From: Crocinitomicaceae bacterium
Lineage (GTDB): Bacteria > Bacteroidota > Bacteroidia > Flavobacteriales_D > Crocinitomicaceae
DNA: 64,000 nt
Reading direction: 5' to 3'
Assembly: GCA_024643545.1 (NCBI GenBank)
Contig: JAHEMR010000005.1
Coordinates: 62,001-126,000, forward strand
Position 1 is the first letter of the stretch. Each line of letters opens with the position of its first letter. The notes under the pieces are model-generated. The model saw only the letters and a list, made by a program, of their open reading frames with translations, had not been told where the DNA came from and did no database searches. The translations under genes and the position numbers were made by a program. Below, in pieces: positions 24,408 to 33,411 of the stretch.

Positions 24408-26366
24408 ATGGCATCACATTCTTATCAAGCAGGTCCATTTTTGGAGCAAATAAACACTCCTAATGACTTGAGAGAAAAATTCACAGAGGAGCAACTTCCA
24501 CAAGTCGCGGACGAATTACGTCAGTACATTGTTGATGTCATTTCTGAAATTGGAAATAGTCATTTTGGGGCAAGCTTGGGAGTCGTAGAACTTTCTGTAG
24601 CCCTTCATTATGTGTTTAATACTCCTGAAGATCAATTAGTTTGGGATGTTGGACATCAAGCATATGGACACAAAATCCTTACCGGAAGACGCGATCAATT
24701 TCACACGAACAGATTAAAAGGTGGGATTTCAGGTTTTCCTAAACGTTCAGAGAGCGAATACGATACGTTTGGTGTCGGACATTCATCCACATCAATTTCC
24801 GCAGCCTTAGGAATGGCGGTTGCCAACCGATATAAAGGCGAAACACAGCGTCAGCATGTAGCCATCATTGGTGACGGTGCCATGACTGCTGGCTTGGCAT
24901 TCGAAGGAATGAATCACGCAGGATTTGAAAAAGACGCGAATTTATTGGTTGTTTTAAACGACAACTGTATGTCCATTGACCCTAACGTTGGTGCACTAAA
25001 AGAATACCTCACTGACATCACAACATCACATACCTACAACAAAGTAAAGGAAGAAGTGTGGAAATTATTGGGGAAAATCTCCAAATTTGGTCCAGATGCT
25101 CAAACCATCGCTTCCAAAGTTTCAAACGCCTTGAAAGGGACTTTATTGAATCAAAGTAACCTCTTTGAATCCTTAAATTTCAGGTATTTTGGTCCAGTAG
25201 ACGGTCATGATGTTGTTGGACTTGCGAAGGTAATGGCTGATTTAAAAGATATCCCTGGTCCAAAAATATTACATTGCATTACCCGCAAAGGAGCCGGTTA
25301 CAAATTTTCTGAAGAAGGAAATCCTACCAAATGGCATGCCCCTGGAGTCTTCAATAAAGAGACAGGAGAAATTGTCAAAATCATTCCAAAATCTCCACAA
25401 CCACCCAAATACCAAGATGTTTTTGGACATACCATCGTTGAGTTAGCAGAGAAAAATGAAAAAATCATGGGTGTTACACCTGCGATGCCTTCCGGATGTT
25501 CACTGAACATCATGATGGCAGCGATGCCCGACAGAAGTTTTGATGTTGGTATTGCAGAGCAACACGCGGTGACATTTAGTGCTGGATTAGCGACACAAGG
25601 ACTCGTACCTTTTTGCAACATTTACTCCTCGTTCATGCAGCGTGCATTCGACCAAGTTTTACACGATGTCGCTTTGCAAAACTTAAACGTTGTATTTTGT
25701 TTAGACCGTGGAGGACTTGTTGGAGCGGATGGGGCAACGCATCATGGCGCATACGATTTAGCTTATATGCGTTGTATTCCAAACATGGTTGTTTCTGCTC
25801 CGATGAACGAAGAAGAACTTCGAAACTTGATGTTTACAGCACAATTGAAAGATCAAGGTCCATTCTCTATTCGTTATCCACGTGGAAATGGAGTGATGAC
25901 CGAATGGAAAACACCAATGAAAGAAATCAAAATTGGTGAAGGAAGAAAAGTAACAAATGGTGAAGATGTGGCGATTTTAACCATTGGGCATCCCGGTAAT
26001 TTTGCACAAGAAGCCATCCATGAACTAACCGGAAATGGGATTTCCGTAGCGCACTACGACATGCGTTTCGTTAAACCAATCGATGAAGTCATGCTACATG
26101 AAGTATTTACGAAGTTTAATAAGGTAATTACGATTGAAGACGGTTGTTTAATGGGCGGATTCGGGTCAGCAGTCATTGAATTCATGGTGGATCAAAAATA
26201 CCAAGCAGAAGTTGTTCGTCTCGGAATACCGGATGAATACGTGCATCATGGAACACAAGAAGAATTATGGGCAGACTGTGGTTTTGATACTGCAGCTATT
26301 GTGAAAGCGGTGAAAGAAATTACGAAATTCGAGCATACATCAACCTCGAATCAAAAAGTGAGCTAA
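24408..26366 (+). CDS. dxs: 1-deoxy-D-xylulose-5-phosphate synthase
   Basis: 652 aa, a little longer than the usual 620-640. It joins pyruvate and glyceraldehyde-3-phosphate with thiamine diphosphate, the first step of the MEP isoprenoid pathway. Visible: substrate-loop WDVGHQAYGHKILTGR (about residue 80), ThDP/Mg motif GDGAMTAG...NDNCMSID (about 157-190), and the pyrimidine-binding domain with DVGIAEQHAVTFSAG (about 380) and DRGGLVGADGATHHG (about 430). The C-terminal transketolase domain starts at about 500. It stands apart from other MEP genes in the window; uppS, a consumer of its product, lies at 59 kb. Confidence 0.96.
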   Translation: MASHSYQAGPFLEQINTPNDLREKFTEEQLPQVADELRQYIVDVISEIGNSHFGASLGVVELSVALHYVFNTPEDQLVWDVGHQAYGHKILTGRRDQFHTNRLKGGISGFPKRSESEYDTFGVGHSSTSISAALGMAVANRYKGETQRQHVAIIGDGAMTAGLAFEGMNHAGFEKDANLLVVLNDNCMSIDPNVGALKEYLTDITTSHTYNKVKEEVWKLLGKISKFGPDAQTIASKVSNALKGTLLNQSNLFESLNFRYFGPVDGHDVVGLAKVMADLKDIPGPKILHCITRKGAGYKFSEEGNPTKWHAPGVFNKETGEIVKIIPKSPQPPKYQDVFGHTIVELAEKNEKIMGVTPAMPSGCSLNIMMAAMPDRSFDVGIAEQHAVTFSAGLATQGLVPFCNIYSSFMQRAFDQVLHDVALQNLNVVFCLDRGGLVGADGATHHGAYDLAYMRCIPNMVVSAPMNEEELRNLMFTAQLKDQGPFSIRYPRGNGVMTEWKTPMKEIKIGEGRKVTNGEDVAILTIGHPGNFAQEAIHELTGNGISVAHYDMRFVKPIDEVMLHEVFTKFNKVITIEDGCLMGGFGSAVIEFMVDQKYQAEVVRLGIPDEYVHHGTQEELWADCGFDTAAIVKAVKEITKFEHTSTSNQKVS

Positions 26367-26411
26367 TTTACTTTTCAACCTACATTCCGTTCTCTTTTCA
26401 CATTTAATTTA

Positions 26412-26429
26412 TATTTTCGTTCGAAAATA
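26412..26429. promoter_or_regulatory. Perfect inverted repeat TATTTTCG-TT-CGAAAATA before the permease gene
   Basis: Eight-base arms separated by TT. The left arm is also a one-mismatch -7 element (TATTTTCG, TTCG variant), so it may be the permease promoter with a dyad over it. No T tract follows, so it is not a typical terminator of dxs. Confidence 0.5.
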
Positions 26430-26457
26430 ATTGGAAAAACGAAGTCTGTTTTTTTAA

Positions 26458-26478
26458 TTATTGTAATTTGGACAATAA
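26458..26478. promoter_or_regulatory. Operator site 1: TTATTGT-N7-ACAATAA (perfect)
   Basis: Perfect seven-base inverted repeat with a 7-bp spacer, 16 bases before the GTG of the permease gene; the arms extend two more bases outward. The same palindrome stands before susC (28776-28796). Confidence 0.75.
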
Positions 26479-26493
26479 TTTAAACCTGTATTT

Positions 26494-27918
26494 GTGAAAA
26501 AAACCAATTTCGGTGCCTTTGGTACACTCATCACTATTTTCTTTTTCTGGGGATTTGTTGCGGCAAGTAACGACATTTTGATTCCGGTCTTCAAAAAAGC
26601 CTTACACCTAAGTCAATTTGAATCACAATTGATTTCATTTGCCTTTTATGTAGCTTATACAGTTGGATCTATCCTCTATTTTGCCATTTCAGCACTGTTG
26701 AAAAAAGATGTTTTAAACAAAATCGGTTACCGCAATGGATTAGCGCTTGGACTAATTATTTCAGCTGTTGGAACCCTATTGTTTATCCCAGCTTCGAATA
26801 ATGCCTCATTTATCATGTTAATTTCAGGATTATTCATTGTTGGACTAGGATTTGCGCTACAACAAATTGCAGCCAATCCACTAGCAATTCAAATGGGAGA
26901 TCCTGCACAAGGAAACATCCGTTTGAGTATGGCCGGGGGGATTAATAACGTTGGAACAACGATTGGACCCGTAATTGTTTCCTTTGCTATTTTTGGTGGT
27001 GTATCTTCGGGAGAAACCACGCTCAATTTAGCAGCGGTTCAAACCCCATACATTTGCCTAGGCATTGCTTTTGTTATCGCCGCTATTTTCTTTAAATTTT
27101 CTTCTGTGCCGGATCGCATCGAAGGTTCGTCTTCCGAAGGTGCAGGAAAAATCATGGAAACTCTTCGTCATCCTCAAGTATTATTGGGGATGTTAGCAAT
27201 TTTCTTATATGTGGGAGTAGAAGTTGCAACTGCAAGTAATTTGCCTGAATTTATGAAGCAAAAGCTTGGCACAAGTGAAAATGCAGTCGCTCCTTTCGTT
27301 TCTTTGTACTGGGCAAGTTTGATGATTGGTCGTTGGACCTCCGCTGCAGGGGTTTTTGATTTGAGCAAATCCATGAAAACATTACTTGGGATTGTACTTC
27401 CATTCGTGGCATTCGGAATTTTTGCCGGAGCAAACATAATCGGAGGACATGACATCAATGAGCTTTACCCATACTTGGGTATTGTCGTACTTCTAATCGC
27501 TGCAGATTATGTAAGTGCAGGTAATCCAGTTAAACAAATTATGATTTACGGAACGTTAGGTGCCCTTGCGTTAGCCATCGGTATTTTTAGTTCAGGAATG
27601 ACCAGTGTTTTTGCCTTTATTTCTGTTGGTTTATTTTGTAGTACATTATGGCCATGTATCTTTACATTATCCATCGCGGGTATGGGAGAAAACACCAATA
27701 CAGCCTCAAGTTTACTCATCATGATGATTATGGGGGGCGGATTCATTTCAGTTCTACAAGGTGCGCTGGCTGATGACTCCGTTTTAGGAATTCAACAATC
27801 CTACTGGTTAGGGGTCGTTTGCTTTGCATACCTCGTTTTCTTTGCTTGGAGCGTAAGTAAAATACTTCAAAGAAGAGGGGTTGATATTTTTTCTGCTGAA
27901 AAAGTTTCTGGACATTAA
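26494..27918 (+). CDS. MFS sugar permease, FucP/GluP (fucose/glucose-galactose:H+) family
   Basis: 474 aa with about 12 transmembrane helices and a GTG start that matches the conserved N-terminus (ITIFFFWGFVAASNDILIPVFK). The Asn-Asp in TM1 and LQQIAANPLAIQMG (about residues 128-141) are typical of the FHS/GluP group, which carries hexoses with protons or sodium. In this locus it should carry glucose released from beta-glucan into the cytoplasm. It is followed after 18 bases by the NUDIX regulator gene, probably in one operon. A perfect copy of the locus palindrome just upstream points to control by that regulator. Confidence 0.88.
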   Translation: MKKTNFGAFGTLITIFFFWGFVAASNDILIPVFKKALHLSQFESQLISFAFYVAYTVGSILYFAISALLKKDVLNKIGYRNGLALGLIISAVGTLLFIPASNNASFIMLISGLFIVGLGFALQQIAANPLAIQMGDPAQGNIRLSMAGGINNVGTTIGPVIVSFAIFGGVSSGETTLNLAAVQTPYICLGIAFVIAAIFFKFSSVPDRIEGSSSEGAGKIMETLRHPQVLLGMLAIFLYVGVEVATASNLPEFMKQKLGTSENAVAPFVSLYWASLMIGRWTSAAGVFDLSKSMKTLLGIVLPFVAFGIFAGANIIGGHDINELYPYLGIVVLLIAADYVSAGNPVKQIMIYGTLGALALAIGIFSSGMTSVFAFISVGLFCSTLWPCIFTLSIAGMGENTNTASSLLIMMIMGGGFISVLQGALADDSVLGIQQSYWLGVVCFAYLVFFAWSVSKILQRRGVDIFSAEKVSGH

Positions 27919-27936
27919 ATTCCCTTTGTTTTGAGC

Positions 27937-28632
27937 ATGTACCGCATTGATTTTAATGACTTTTTCACCTCGGCATTTTCCGTGGATTGTATTTTATTTG
28001 GTTATTCGGAAGGTGAAATAAAAGCCTTATTGATTAAAAGAGCCATGCAACCATTTGAAAATCTCTGGGCGATCCCGGGTGATTTAATATATCCGGATGA
28101 AGATTTAGAGCAAGCTGCAGAACGCGTCTTGTTTGAATTAACCGGATTAAATAACATTGCGATGCACCAATCGCAGACATTTGGAAAACCAAATAGACAT
28201 CCCCAAGGACGCGTAATTACCATCTCCTACTTCGCATTACTTCGTATCGAAGATTTTGAGGTAAAAGCATCTTCCTGGGCAGGAGATGTACAATGGGTTT
28301 CACTCAAAAACATGCCGGATTTAGCGTTTGATCACAATCACATTTTATCAAGCACGTATGAAATGCTCAAATTGAAACTTCAAAATGAACCCATTTGTTT
28401 CGATTTACTTCCAGAACGATTTACTCTGAATGAATTCCAACAACTGTACGAATTTGCCTTTGAACAGGCGTTTGATAAAGCGAACTTCAGAAAAAAAATC
28501 AAATACATTCCACTCATCGCACATGACGAAAAACAGCAAAATGTTAAACATCGTCCAGCAAAGCTCTTTTCATTCGACAAATCATCCTTCGAAGAAGAAA
28601 CGAAGCAAAACCGTTACACATTTAAAATGTAA
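27937..28632 (+). CDS. NUDIX-domain transcriptional regulator (NrtR/AraR-like)
   Basis: 231 aa from the ATG at 27937; a TTG two codons earlier is less likely. Residues about 10-145 are a NUDIX fold: VDCILFGY, LLIKRA, LWAIPGDL. The NUDIX box is degenerate: the R is kept, but two of the catalytic Glu are Val and Leu (ERVLFELTG). Residues about 150-231 form a winged-helix-like C-terminus (LPERFTLNEFQQLYEFAF, FRKKI, NRYTFKM). Known relatives are NUDIX-derived regulators that sense sugar or nucleotide ligands without hydrolysing them. It sits between the permease gene and susC, and is the likely binder of TTATTGT-N7-ACAATAA; the ligand is unknown. Confidence 0.85.
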   Translation: MYRIDFNDFFTSAFSVDCILFGYSEGEIKALLIKRAMQPFENLWAIPGDLIYPDEDLEQAAERVLFELTGLNNIAMHQSQTFGKPNRHPQGRVITISYFALLRIEDFEVKASSWAGDVQWVSLKNMPDLAFDHNHILSSTYEMLKLKLQNEPICFDLLPERFTLNEFQQLYEFAFEQAFDKANFRKKIKYIPLIAHDEKQQNVKHRPAKLFSFDKSSFEEETKQNRYTFKM

Positions 28633-28645
28633 AATTTAAAATACT

Positions 28646-28670
28646 AGTTATTGTATTTTGTACAATTATT
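28646..28670. promoter_or_regulatory. Operator site 2: TTATTGT-N7-ACAATTA (one mismatch)
   Basis: Shares the left arm with sites 1 and 3 and has one altered base in the right arm. Its TTG (28651-28653) is exactly 19 bases before TATATTTA (28673-28680), so the operator overlaps a -33 element. No protein gene starts within the next 150 bases. Confidence 0.6.
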
Positions 28671-28672
28671 TA

Positions 28673-28680
28673 TATATTTA
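28673..28680 (+). promoter_or_regulatory. -7 element TATATTTA of a putative short transcript
   Basis: TTG-N19-TATATTTA makes a near-consensus promoter that fires toward the terminator at 28727-28754. The same eight bases plus C recur before susC at 28810-28818. Confidence 0.5.
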
Positions 28681-28684
28681 CCAT

Positions 28685-28754
28685 GTACTAGCGAACATTT
28701 CGAATAGTCAATGGTTAAATACTTAGTAAAAAGGGGCTTCGGTCCCTTTTTTTT
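28685..28754 (+). ncRNA. Candidate regulated small RNA, about 70 nt
   Basis: Promoter (28651-28680), operator overlap and a strong terminator (28727-28754) enclose about 70 bases with no plausible protein frame. The ATG at 28711 opens a frame that runs through the terminator, and the one at 28683 gives two codons. The segment contains the small dyad CGAA-CAT-TTCG at 28692-28702. Alternatively the terminator simply ends the permease-regulator transcript and the promoter is weak. Confidence 0.4.
28727..28754 (+). terminator. Terminator with UUCG loop between regulator gene and susC
   Basis: AAGGGGC and GTCCCTT pair around TTCG (one G-U pair), extended by A-T pairs, with an eight-T run. Confidence 0.85.
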
Positions 28755-28775
28755 AGAGGCGAGATTTAAAAAAAG

Positions 28776-28796
28776 TTATTGTTCTTTTTACAATAA
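28776..28796. promoter_or_regulatory. Operator site 3: TTATTGT-N7-ACAATAA (perfect)
   Basis: Perfect palindrome 40 bases before the susC ATG, ending 13 bases before the -7-like TATATTTA at 28810. It therefore covers the -33 region, a position suited to repression or to activator contact. Confidence 0.75.
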
Positions 28797-28809
28797 TTGA
28801 TAATCTTTT

Positions 28810-28817
28810 TATATTTA
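28810..28817 (+). promoter_or_regulatory. -7 element TATATTTA of the susCD operon
   Basis: One mismatch to TAnnTTTG. It lies 19 bases before the susC ATG, directly downstream of operator site 3. Confidence 0.5.
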
Positions 28818-28836
28818 CGAAACTAACTAAGCTAAA

Positions 28837-31800
28837 ATGATTAAAAAACTATTCATTCAACTGCTATTTATTGGAGTGAGTGGCTTCGCATTTTCTCAAG
28901 AAATGTCGGTCACTGGATTCGTAAAAAGCGAACAAAACGTAGGATTACCGTTTGTTAAAGTTCAAGTAAAAGGGATTACTACAGGCGTTACGACTGACGG
29001 AACTGGTTTTTACACTTTAAAAGTAAGCGATGTCACCAATTCTACCCTCTTGTTTACCTTAACTGGATATGAAAAACAAGAAGTACAGCTTAACGGCCGA
29101 AGCACGCTAGACATTGTTCTCGTAGAACTCGTAAACAATCAGCAAGAAGTTGTAGTTGGATATGGCACCTCGAAAAGCAAAGAAGTAACCGGAGCAACTT
29201 CGAGAGTGAACGGTGAAAACATTGAGAAAATGAGTGTTGCACGTGTTGACCAAGCCCTACAAGGACAAGTTGCGGGTGTTAATATTGCTACGAATTCAGG
29301 TTCGCCAGGCGGATCTTCAAACATACGTATTCGTGGTTTATCCACTTTTGGAGATAACGACCCATTAATTTTAGTAGATGGTGTTGTATATGATTCAGAA
29401 GGATTAAATGCACTAAACCCGTCGGATATTAAATCCATCAACGTCTTAAAAGACGCGACTGCAGGTATTTACGGTGTTCGTGCAGCGAATGGAGTGATCA
29501 TCGTTGAAACGAAAAAAGGAAACATCAATAGCAAACCTCAAGTGGAATACAATGCTTATTGGGGTCAACAACAAACATCTAGAAAACTCGACTTATTAAC
29601 CGCTCAAGAATATGCCGTTATTAAAAATGAGATGTTTGCCATGGGCGGTCAAGACATGCCTTTCAATAACACCAATTTAGGAATAGGAACACCATGGCAA
29701 GATTCTGTCTTCCAAACTGCACCTATTCAAAGTCACAACTTAAGCATCAGCGGAGGAACAATGAATACGCGCTATTCCATCGCTTTAGGATACTTTAATC
29801 AAGATGGTATCGTTGGTGGACCTAAATCAAATTTCTCGCGTTACAATGCTCGCATGAATTTCAGCACAGACATGTCAACGAAACTAAAGTTAAACTCAGT
29901 CTTACTTTATTCAAACGACTCTCGTAGCACTTTGCCAGAGAATGGAATTGGTTCTGTGTTATATAATACCATAAATGCATTCCCGAATGTTCCTATTCGC
30001 AAACCAAACGGACAATTCTCGTATTTGGAACAAGTGAGTGACATCATTAATCCAATTGCGCAAATGCAGAACCAATATAATTGGAACACAGCGAATAAAC
30101 TTGTTGGAAAAGAAGAATTTATCTATTCATTCAATGATCATTTATCCTTCACAAACAGGGTAAACTACAACGTAGCATTTGTCGATGGAAAAGTATTCTC
30201 ACCTCTCGTTTGGTACGGAGAAGGAAAGTATGCGAATACTGCTATCAATGATCAATTGGAAACACCAACGGTTGAATTAGCGCCTGGTGTCGAAATTAAC
30301 CGTGGAGCAGCTGTTTACGAAGAACGTTCAACGTTTGTTGATTTAACGTACGAAAGCTTCTTGAATTACGAACGTACATTCAATGAAAATCACAAGATTA
30401 AAGGGACAGCAGGTGTTTCCATTTTTCAACGTAAAGGAAATTCATTGAGCGGAACAGCATATGGCATTCCAAACAATTCCGTGGAATACGCAGACATTTC
30501 AGCAAATACTGCTCAAGGTGGTTACTTAAATAACGTTGGCTCTTGGCAGTTTACTGAGCGCCTTGTTTCCTCGTTCTTGCGTGCTGAATACAGCTACAAA
30601 GAGAAATACATGTTCTCCGGAATCTTAAGAAGAGATGGATCAAGTAAATTCGGACCAAATAGCCGTTACGGTATCTTTCCAACAGCATCCGTTGGTTGGT
30701 TAATGTCCGAGGAATCATTCTTCAAAGTAAAATTCATCGACTACGCAAAACTTCGTGTAAGTTACGGTGTTTCTGGAAATGACCAGATTCCTAACTTTGC
30801 ATACCGTGGATTGTTAAACGGAGAAGGAGTTTACGTTTTTGATGATTTAATCACTCAAGGTGTTGCGATTGGACGACCATCAAACCCAGATTTAAAATGG
30901 GAAACAACTCGTCAGTTGAACATTGGTGCAGACTTCACATTCTGGAAAAAATTAGACTTTACTACCAATTACTTTATCAAAAATACGTTTGATTTACTTT
31001 TCCAACCTGATGTTACGGCGATCATTGGTTCATACGGACCTGGTGGATATCCCCCGGTAATCAATGCTGGAAATGTATCAAACAAAGGAGTCGAATTGGA
31101 ATTTGCTTACCATATCCGCAAGAAAAAAGATTTCTCAACGGATTTAAATTTTAACGTGACAACGATCACGAATAAGGTAACCAAAGTTCCGAATGGCGTA
31201 GACTATATCCCAGGAGCTGGATTCAGTGTTGGTGGAGATGTCGCAACGCGTTTTCAACAAGGGTATGAAATTGGTTATTTCTATGGTTACCAAACAGCCG
31301 GTGTTTTCCAAAATCAAGCACAAATCGATGCTTCACCAGTACAAGACGGAGCAAAACCAGGAGACTTAATCTTTGTTGATCAAAATGGGGATGGAAAAAT
31401 CAGTTTTTCTGATGACAGTGACAAAACCTATTTAGGTTCAGCCATCCCAGACTTCACTTTCGGATTCTCTTTCAATGTGCGATACAAAGCGTTCGACCTT
31501 TCAGGTATGGTTTATTCAGCGATTGGACAAGAAATCATTCGTAACTATGAGCGCCAGCAACCATATGCGAATCAGCTAGGATACATGGTTGACCGTTGGA
31601 CCGGAGAAGGATCAACGAACGTTAATCCACGTGTAACGACTGAATCGACGCATAATAACGTATTCTCTTCTTACTACGTAGAAGATGGATCATTTGCACG
31701 ATTGAAAAATGTTCAACTTGGTTACAGTTTCTCTGCGGCAAAATTAAAGAAAATCAAAGTGGATTCATTCCGCGTCTATCTTTCTGCTAACAACCTATTT

Positions 31801-31926
31801 ACGTTGACGCGCTACCAAGGATTCGACCCAGACCTTGGTTCCTCTAATGCGCTTTCAGCAGGTGTTGACTACGGATTTTATCCACAAGCAAAAACATTCA
31901 TGGGTGGTATTCAATTAAAATTCTAA
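28837..31926 (+). CDS. SusC-like TonB-dependent outer-membrane transporter
   Basis: 1029 aa. Signal peptide 1-20 (ends AFSQ), then a carboxypeptidase-D-like regulatory domain (about 24-95, VTGFVKSEQNVGLPFVKVQVKG). The plug domain (about 105-230) has the SusC hallmark VVVGYG and IRIRGLSTFGDNDPLILVDGV. The rest is the 22-strand barrel, ending in an aromatic-rich strand (MGGIQLKF). With SusD it should bind and import oligosaccharides using TonB energy. The susD start lies 3 bases after its stop. Operator site 3 precedes it, so this is probably the first gene of the glucan-utilisation operon that runs to GH3. Confidence 0.95.
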   Translation: MIKKLFIQLLFIGVSGFAFSQEMSVTGFVKSEQNVGLPFVKVQVKGITTGVTTDGTGFYTLKVSDVTNSTLLFTLTGYEKQEVQLNGRSTLDIVLVELVNNQQEVVVGYGTSKSKEVTGATSRVNGENIEKMSVARVDQALQGQVAGVNIATNSGSPGGSSNIRIRGLSTFGDNDPLILVDGVVYDSEGLNALNPSDIKSINVLKDATAGIYGVRAANGVIIVETKKGNINSKPQVEYNAYWGQQQTSRKLDLLTAQEYAVIKNEMFAMGGQDMPFNNTNLGIGTPWQDSVFQTAPIQSHNLSISGGTMNTRYSIALGYFNQDGIVGGPKSNFSRYNARMNFSTDMSTKLKLNSVLLYSNDSRSTLPENGIGSVLYNTINAFPNVPIRKPNGQFSYLEQVSDIINPIAQMQNQYNWNTANKLVGKEEFIYSFNDHLSFTNRVNYNVAFVDGKVFSPLVWYGEGKYANTAINDQLETPTVELAPGVEINRGAAVYEERSTFVDLTYESFLNYERTFNENHKIKGTAGVSIFQRKGNSLSGTAYGIPNNSVEYADISANTAQGGYLNNVGSWQFTERLVSSFLRAEYSYKEKYMFSGILRRDGSSKFGPNSRYGIFPTASVGWLMSEESFFKVKFIDYAKLRVSYGVSGNDQIPNFAYRGLLNGEGVYVFDDLITQGVAIGRPSNPDLKWETTRQLNIGADFTFWKKLDFTTNYFIKNTFDLLFQPDVTAIIGSYGPGGYPPVINAGNVSNKGVELEFAYHIRKKKDFSTDLNFNVTTITNKVTKVPNGVDYIPGAGFSVGGDVATRFQQGYEIGYFYGYQTAGVFQNQAQIDASPVQDGAKPGDLIFVDQNGDGKISFSDDSDKTYLGSAIPDFTFGFSFNVRYKAFDLSGMVYSAIGQEIIRNYERQQPYANQLGYMVDRWTGEGSTNVNPRVTTESTHNNVFSSYYVEDGSFARLKNVQLGYSFSAAKLKKIKVDSFRVYLSANNLFTLTRYQGFDPDLGSSNALSAGVDYGFYPQAKTFMGGIQLKF

Positions 31927-31929
31927 ACG

Positions 31930-33399
31930 ATGAAACGAATTCAAAAATCACTGATTTTTACAGGTCTAATCATCCTGTCACTTACACAAACAGCTTGTGA
32001 TAAGTTCCTTTCCGTTGATCCTCCTTACACACAAGATGTAGAGAATTTCTTTCAAACACCAGAGGATTATGACCGTGCATTAACCGGAGCATACGATTTA
32101 TTACAAGCGTCCTTCTTAACCCTGTGGATTGGAGAAATTGCATCTGATAACGCCATTGCCGGTGGGGAAAGTGTGAATGACTCTCCCGGATTGCATCAAA
32201 TCGATAACATGACGCATGGTGGTGTAAATGTGGAACTTAGAAATGTGTTACGTTGGAATTATACGGGATTAACTCGCGCGAACTACATCCTTGAACACAA
32301 AGACAACATCGATTTTCCTGGAAAAGCACACATCATCGCAGAAGCTAAATTCCTTCGCGCATACTACTACTTTGAATTAGTGAAATATTTTGGAGATGTT
32401 CCATTAATCATCGACAAACGAATCGGCATTGAAGAAGCACTTCAAATCCCGCGTTCGCCGAAATCAGAGGTTTACGCACAAATCGAAAAAGATTTACAAG
32501 AAGCTTCTGCAGTTCTTAACCCTGTTGCAAGTCAAAAAGGGAGAGCAACAAAAGGAGCCGCTTTGTCATTCTTAGGAAAAGTTTACTTGTATCAAAATAA
32601 ATTTACAGAAGCAGCAGCAACTTTTGACGAAGTAATTGCTTCCGGAAGTTATAGCCTCATTCCAAATTATACAGATCTTTTTTCTGTTGCCAATGAAAAC
32701 AACAGTGAAACAGTATTTGATGTACAATACACAGGTTTAGAAGGAGGAAGTTACGGATGTTTAATTTGCCTTGAAGGAAACGCAGCCGTTGGATTCCAAG
32801 GAATTCGTCAATACAATGGTCCCGTTTATGGCGATGGAAACAGCTACAACTTGCCTACGCAAGAATTATATGATGCGTTCAGTTCCATCGACGGACGTCG
32901 CGCAGCAACAGTTTTAGACATCGATGCATTTATCGCATCACAACCAAATCCAGCTTCGATAACCTATGCCATTGGTGCTGGTGGACACACCGGATATTAC
33001 AACAATAAGTACATCAAACGTCAAGGTGAAATCGGTTTGCCAGATAATGATTTAACAAGTCCAGTAAATTACCGTGTTATGCGCTATGCAGACGTCCTTT
33101 TAATGGCTGCAGAGGCACACTACCAACTTGGACATACATCAACGGCACAGCAATTGGTTAATCAAGTGAGAGGCCGTGCAGGGGTGCCTGGAATTCCAGT
33201 CAATTCTATTAACGTCATTTATAAAGAACGTCGATATGAATTATCAGGTGAAGGATTACGCTTCTTTGACTTGGTGAGAACTGGTCAGGCAGCCACCTAC
33301 ATTAACGGGTTCGTTACAGGAAAACATGAATTATTCCCAATTCCACAAGTTGAAATTGATTTAACTGGAGGTCATTGGTCACAAAACCCAGGATATTAA
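31930..33399 (+). CDS. SusD/RagB-like glycan-binding lipoprotein
   Basis: 489 aa with a lipoprotein signal (lipobox LTQTAC, Cys at about residue 23). The mature N-terminus DKFLSVDPP and the TPR-like segments AEAKFLRAYYYFELVKYFGDVPL and KGAALSFLGKVYLYQ are typical. The C-terminal part ends ELFPIPQVEIDL...WSQNPGY, the standard SusD ending. It caps the SusC barrel at the cell surface and binds incoming glycan. Tight coupling to susC (3-base gap) fits the obligate complex. Confidence 0.95.
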   Translation: MKRIQKSLIFTGLIILSLTQTACDKFLSVDPPYTQDVENFFQTPEDYDRALTGAYDLLQASFLTLWIGEIASDNAIAGGESVNDSPGLHQIDNMTHGGVNVELRNVLRWNYTGLTRANYILEHKDNIDFPGKAHIIAEAKFLRAYYYFELVKYFGDVPLIIDKRIGIEEALQIPRSPKSEVYAQIEKDLQEASAVLNPVASQKGRATKGAALSFLGKVYLYQNKFTEAAATFDEVIASGSYSLIPNYTDLFSVANENNSETVFDVQYTGLEGGSYGCLICLEGNAAVGFQGIRQYNGPVYGDGNSYNLPTQELYDAFSSIDGRRAATVLDIDAFIASQPNPASITYAIGAGGHTGYYNNKYIKRQGEIGLPDNDLTSPVNYRVMRYADVLLMAAEAHYQLGHTSTAQQLVNQVRGRAGVPGIPVNSINVIYKERRYELSGEGLRFFDLVRTGQAATYINGFVTGKHELFPIPQVEIDLTGGHWSQNPGY

Positions 33400-33411
33400 T
33401 ATTTAAAACCT

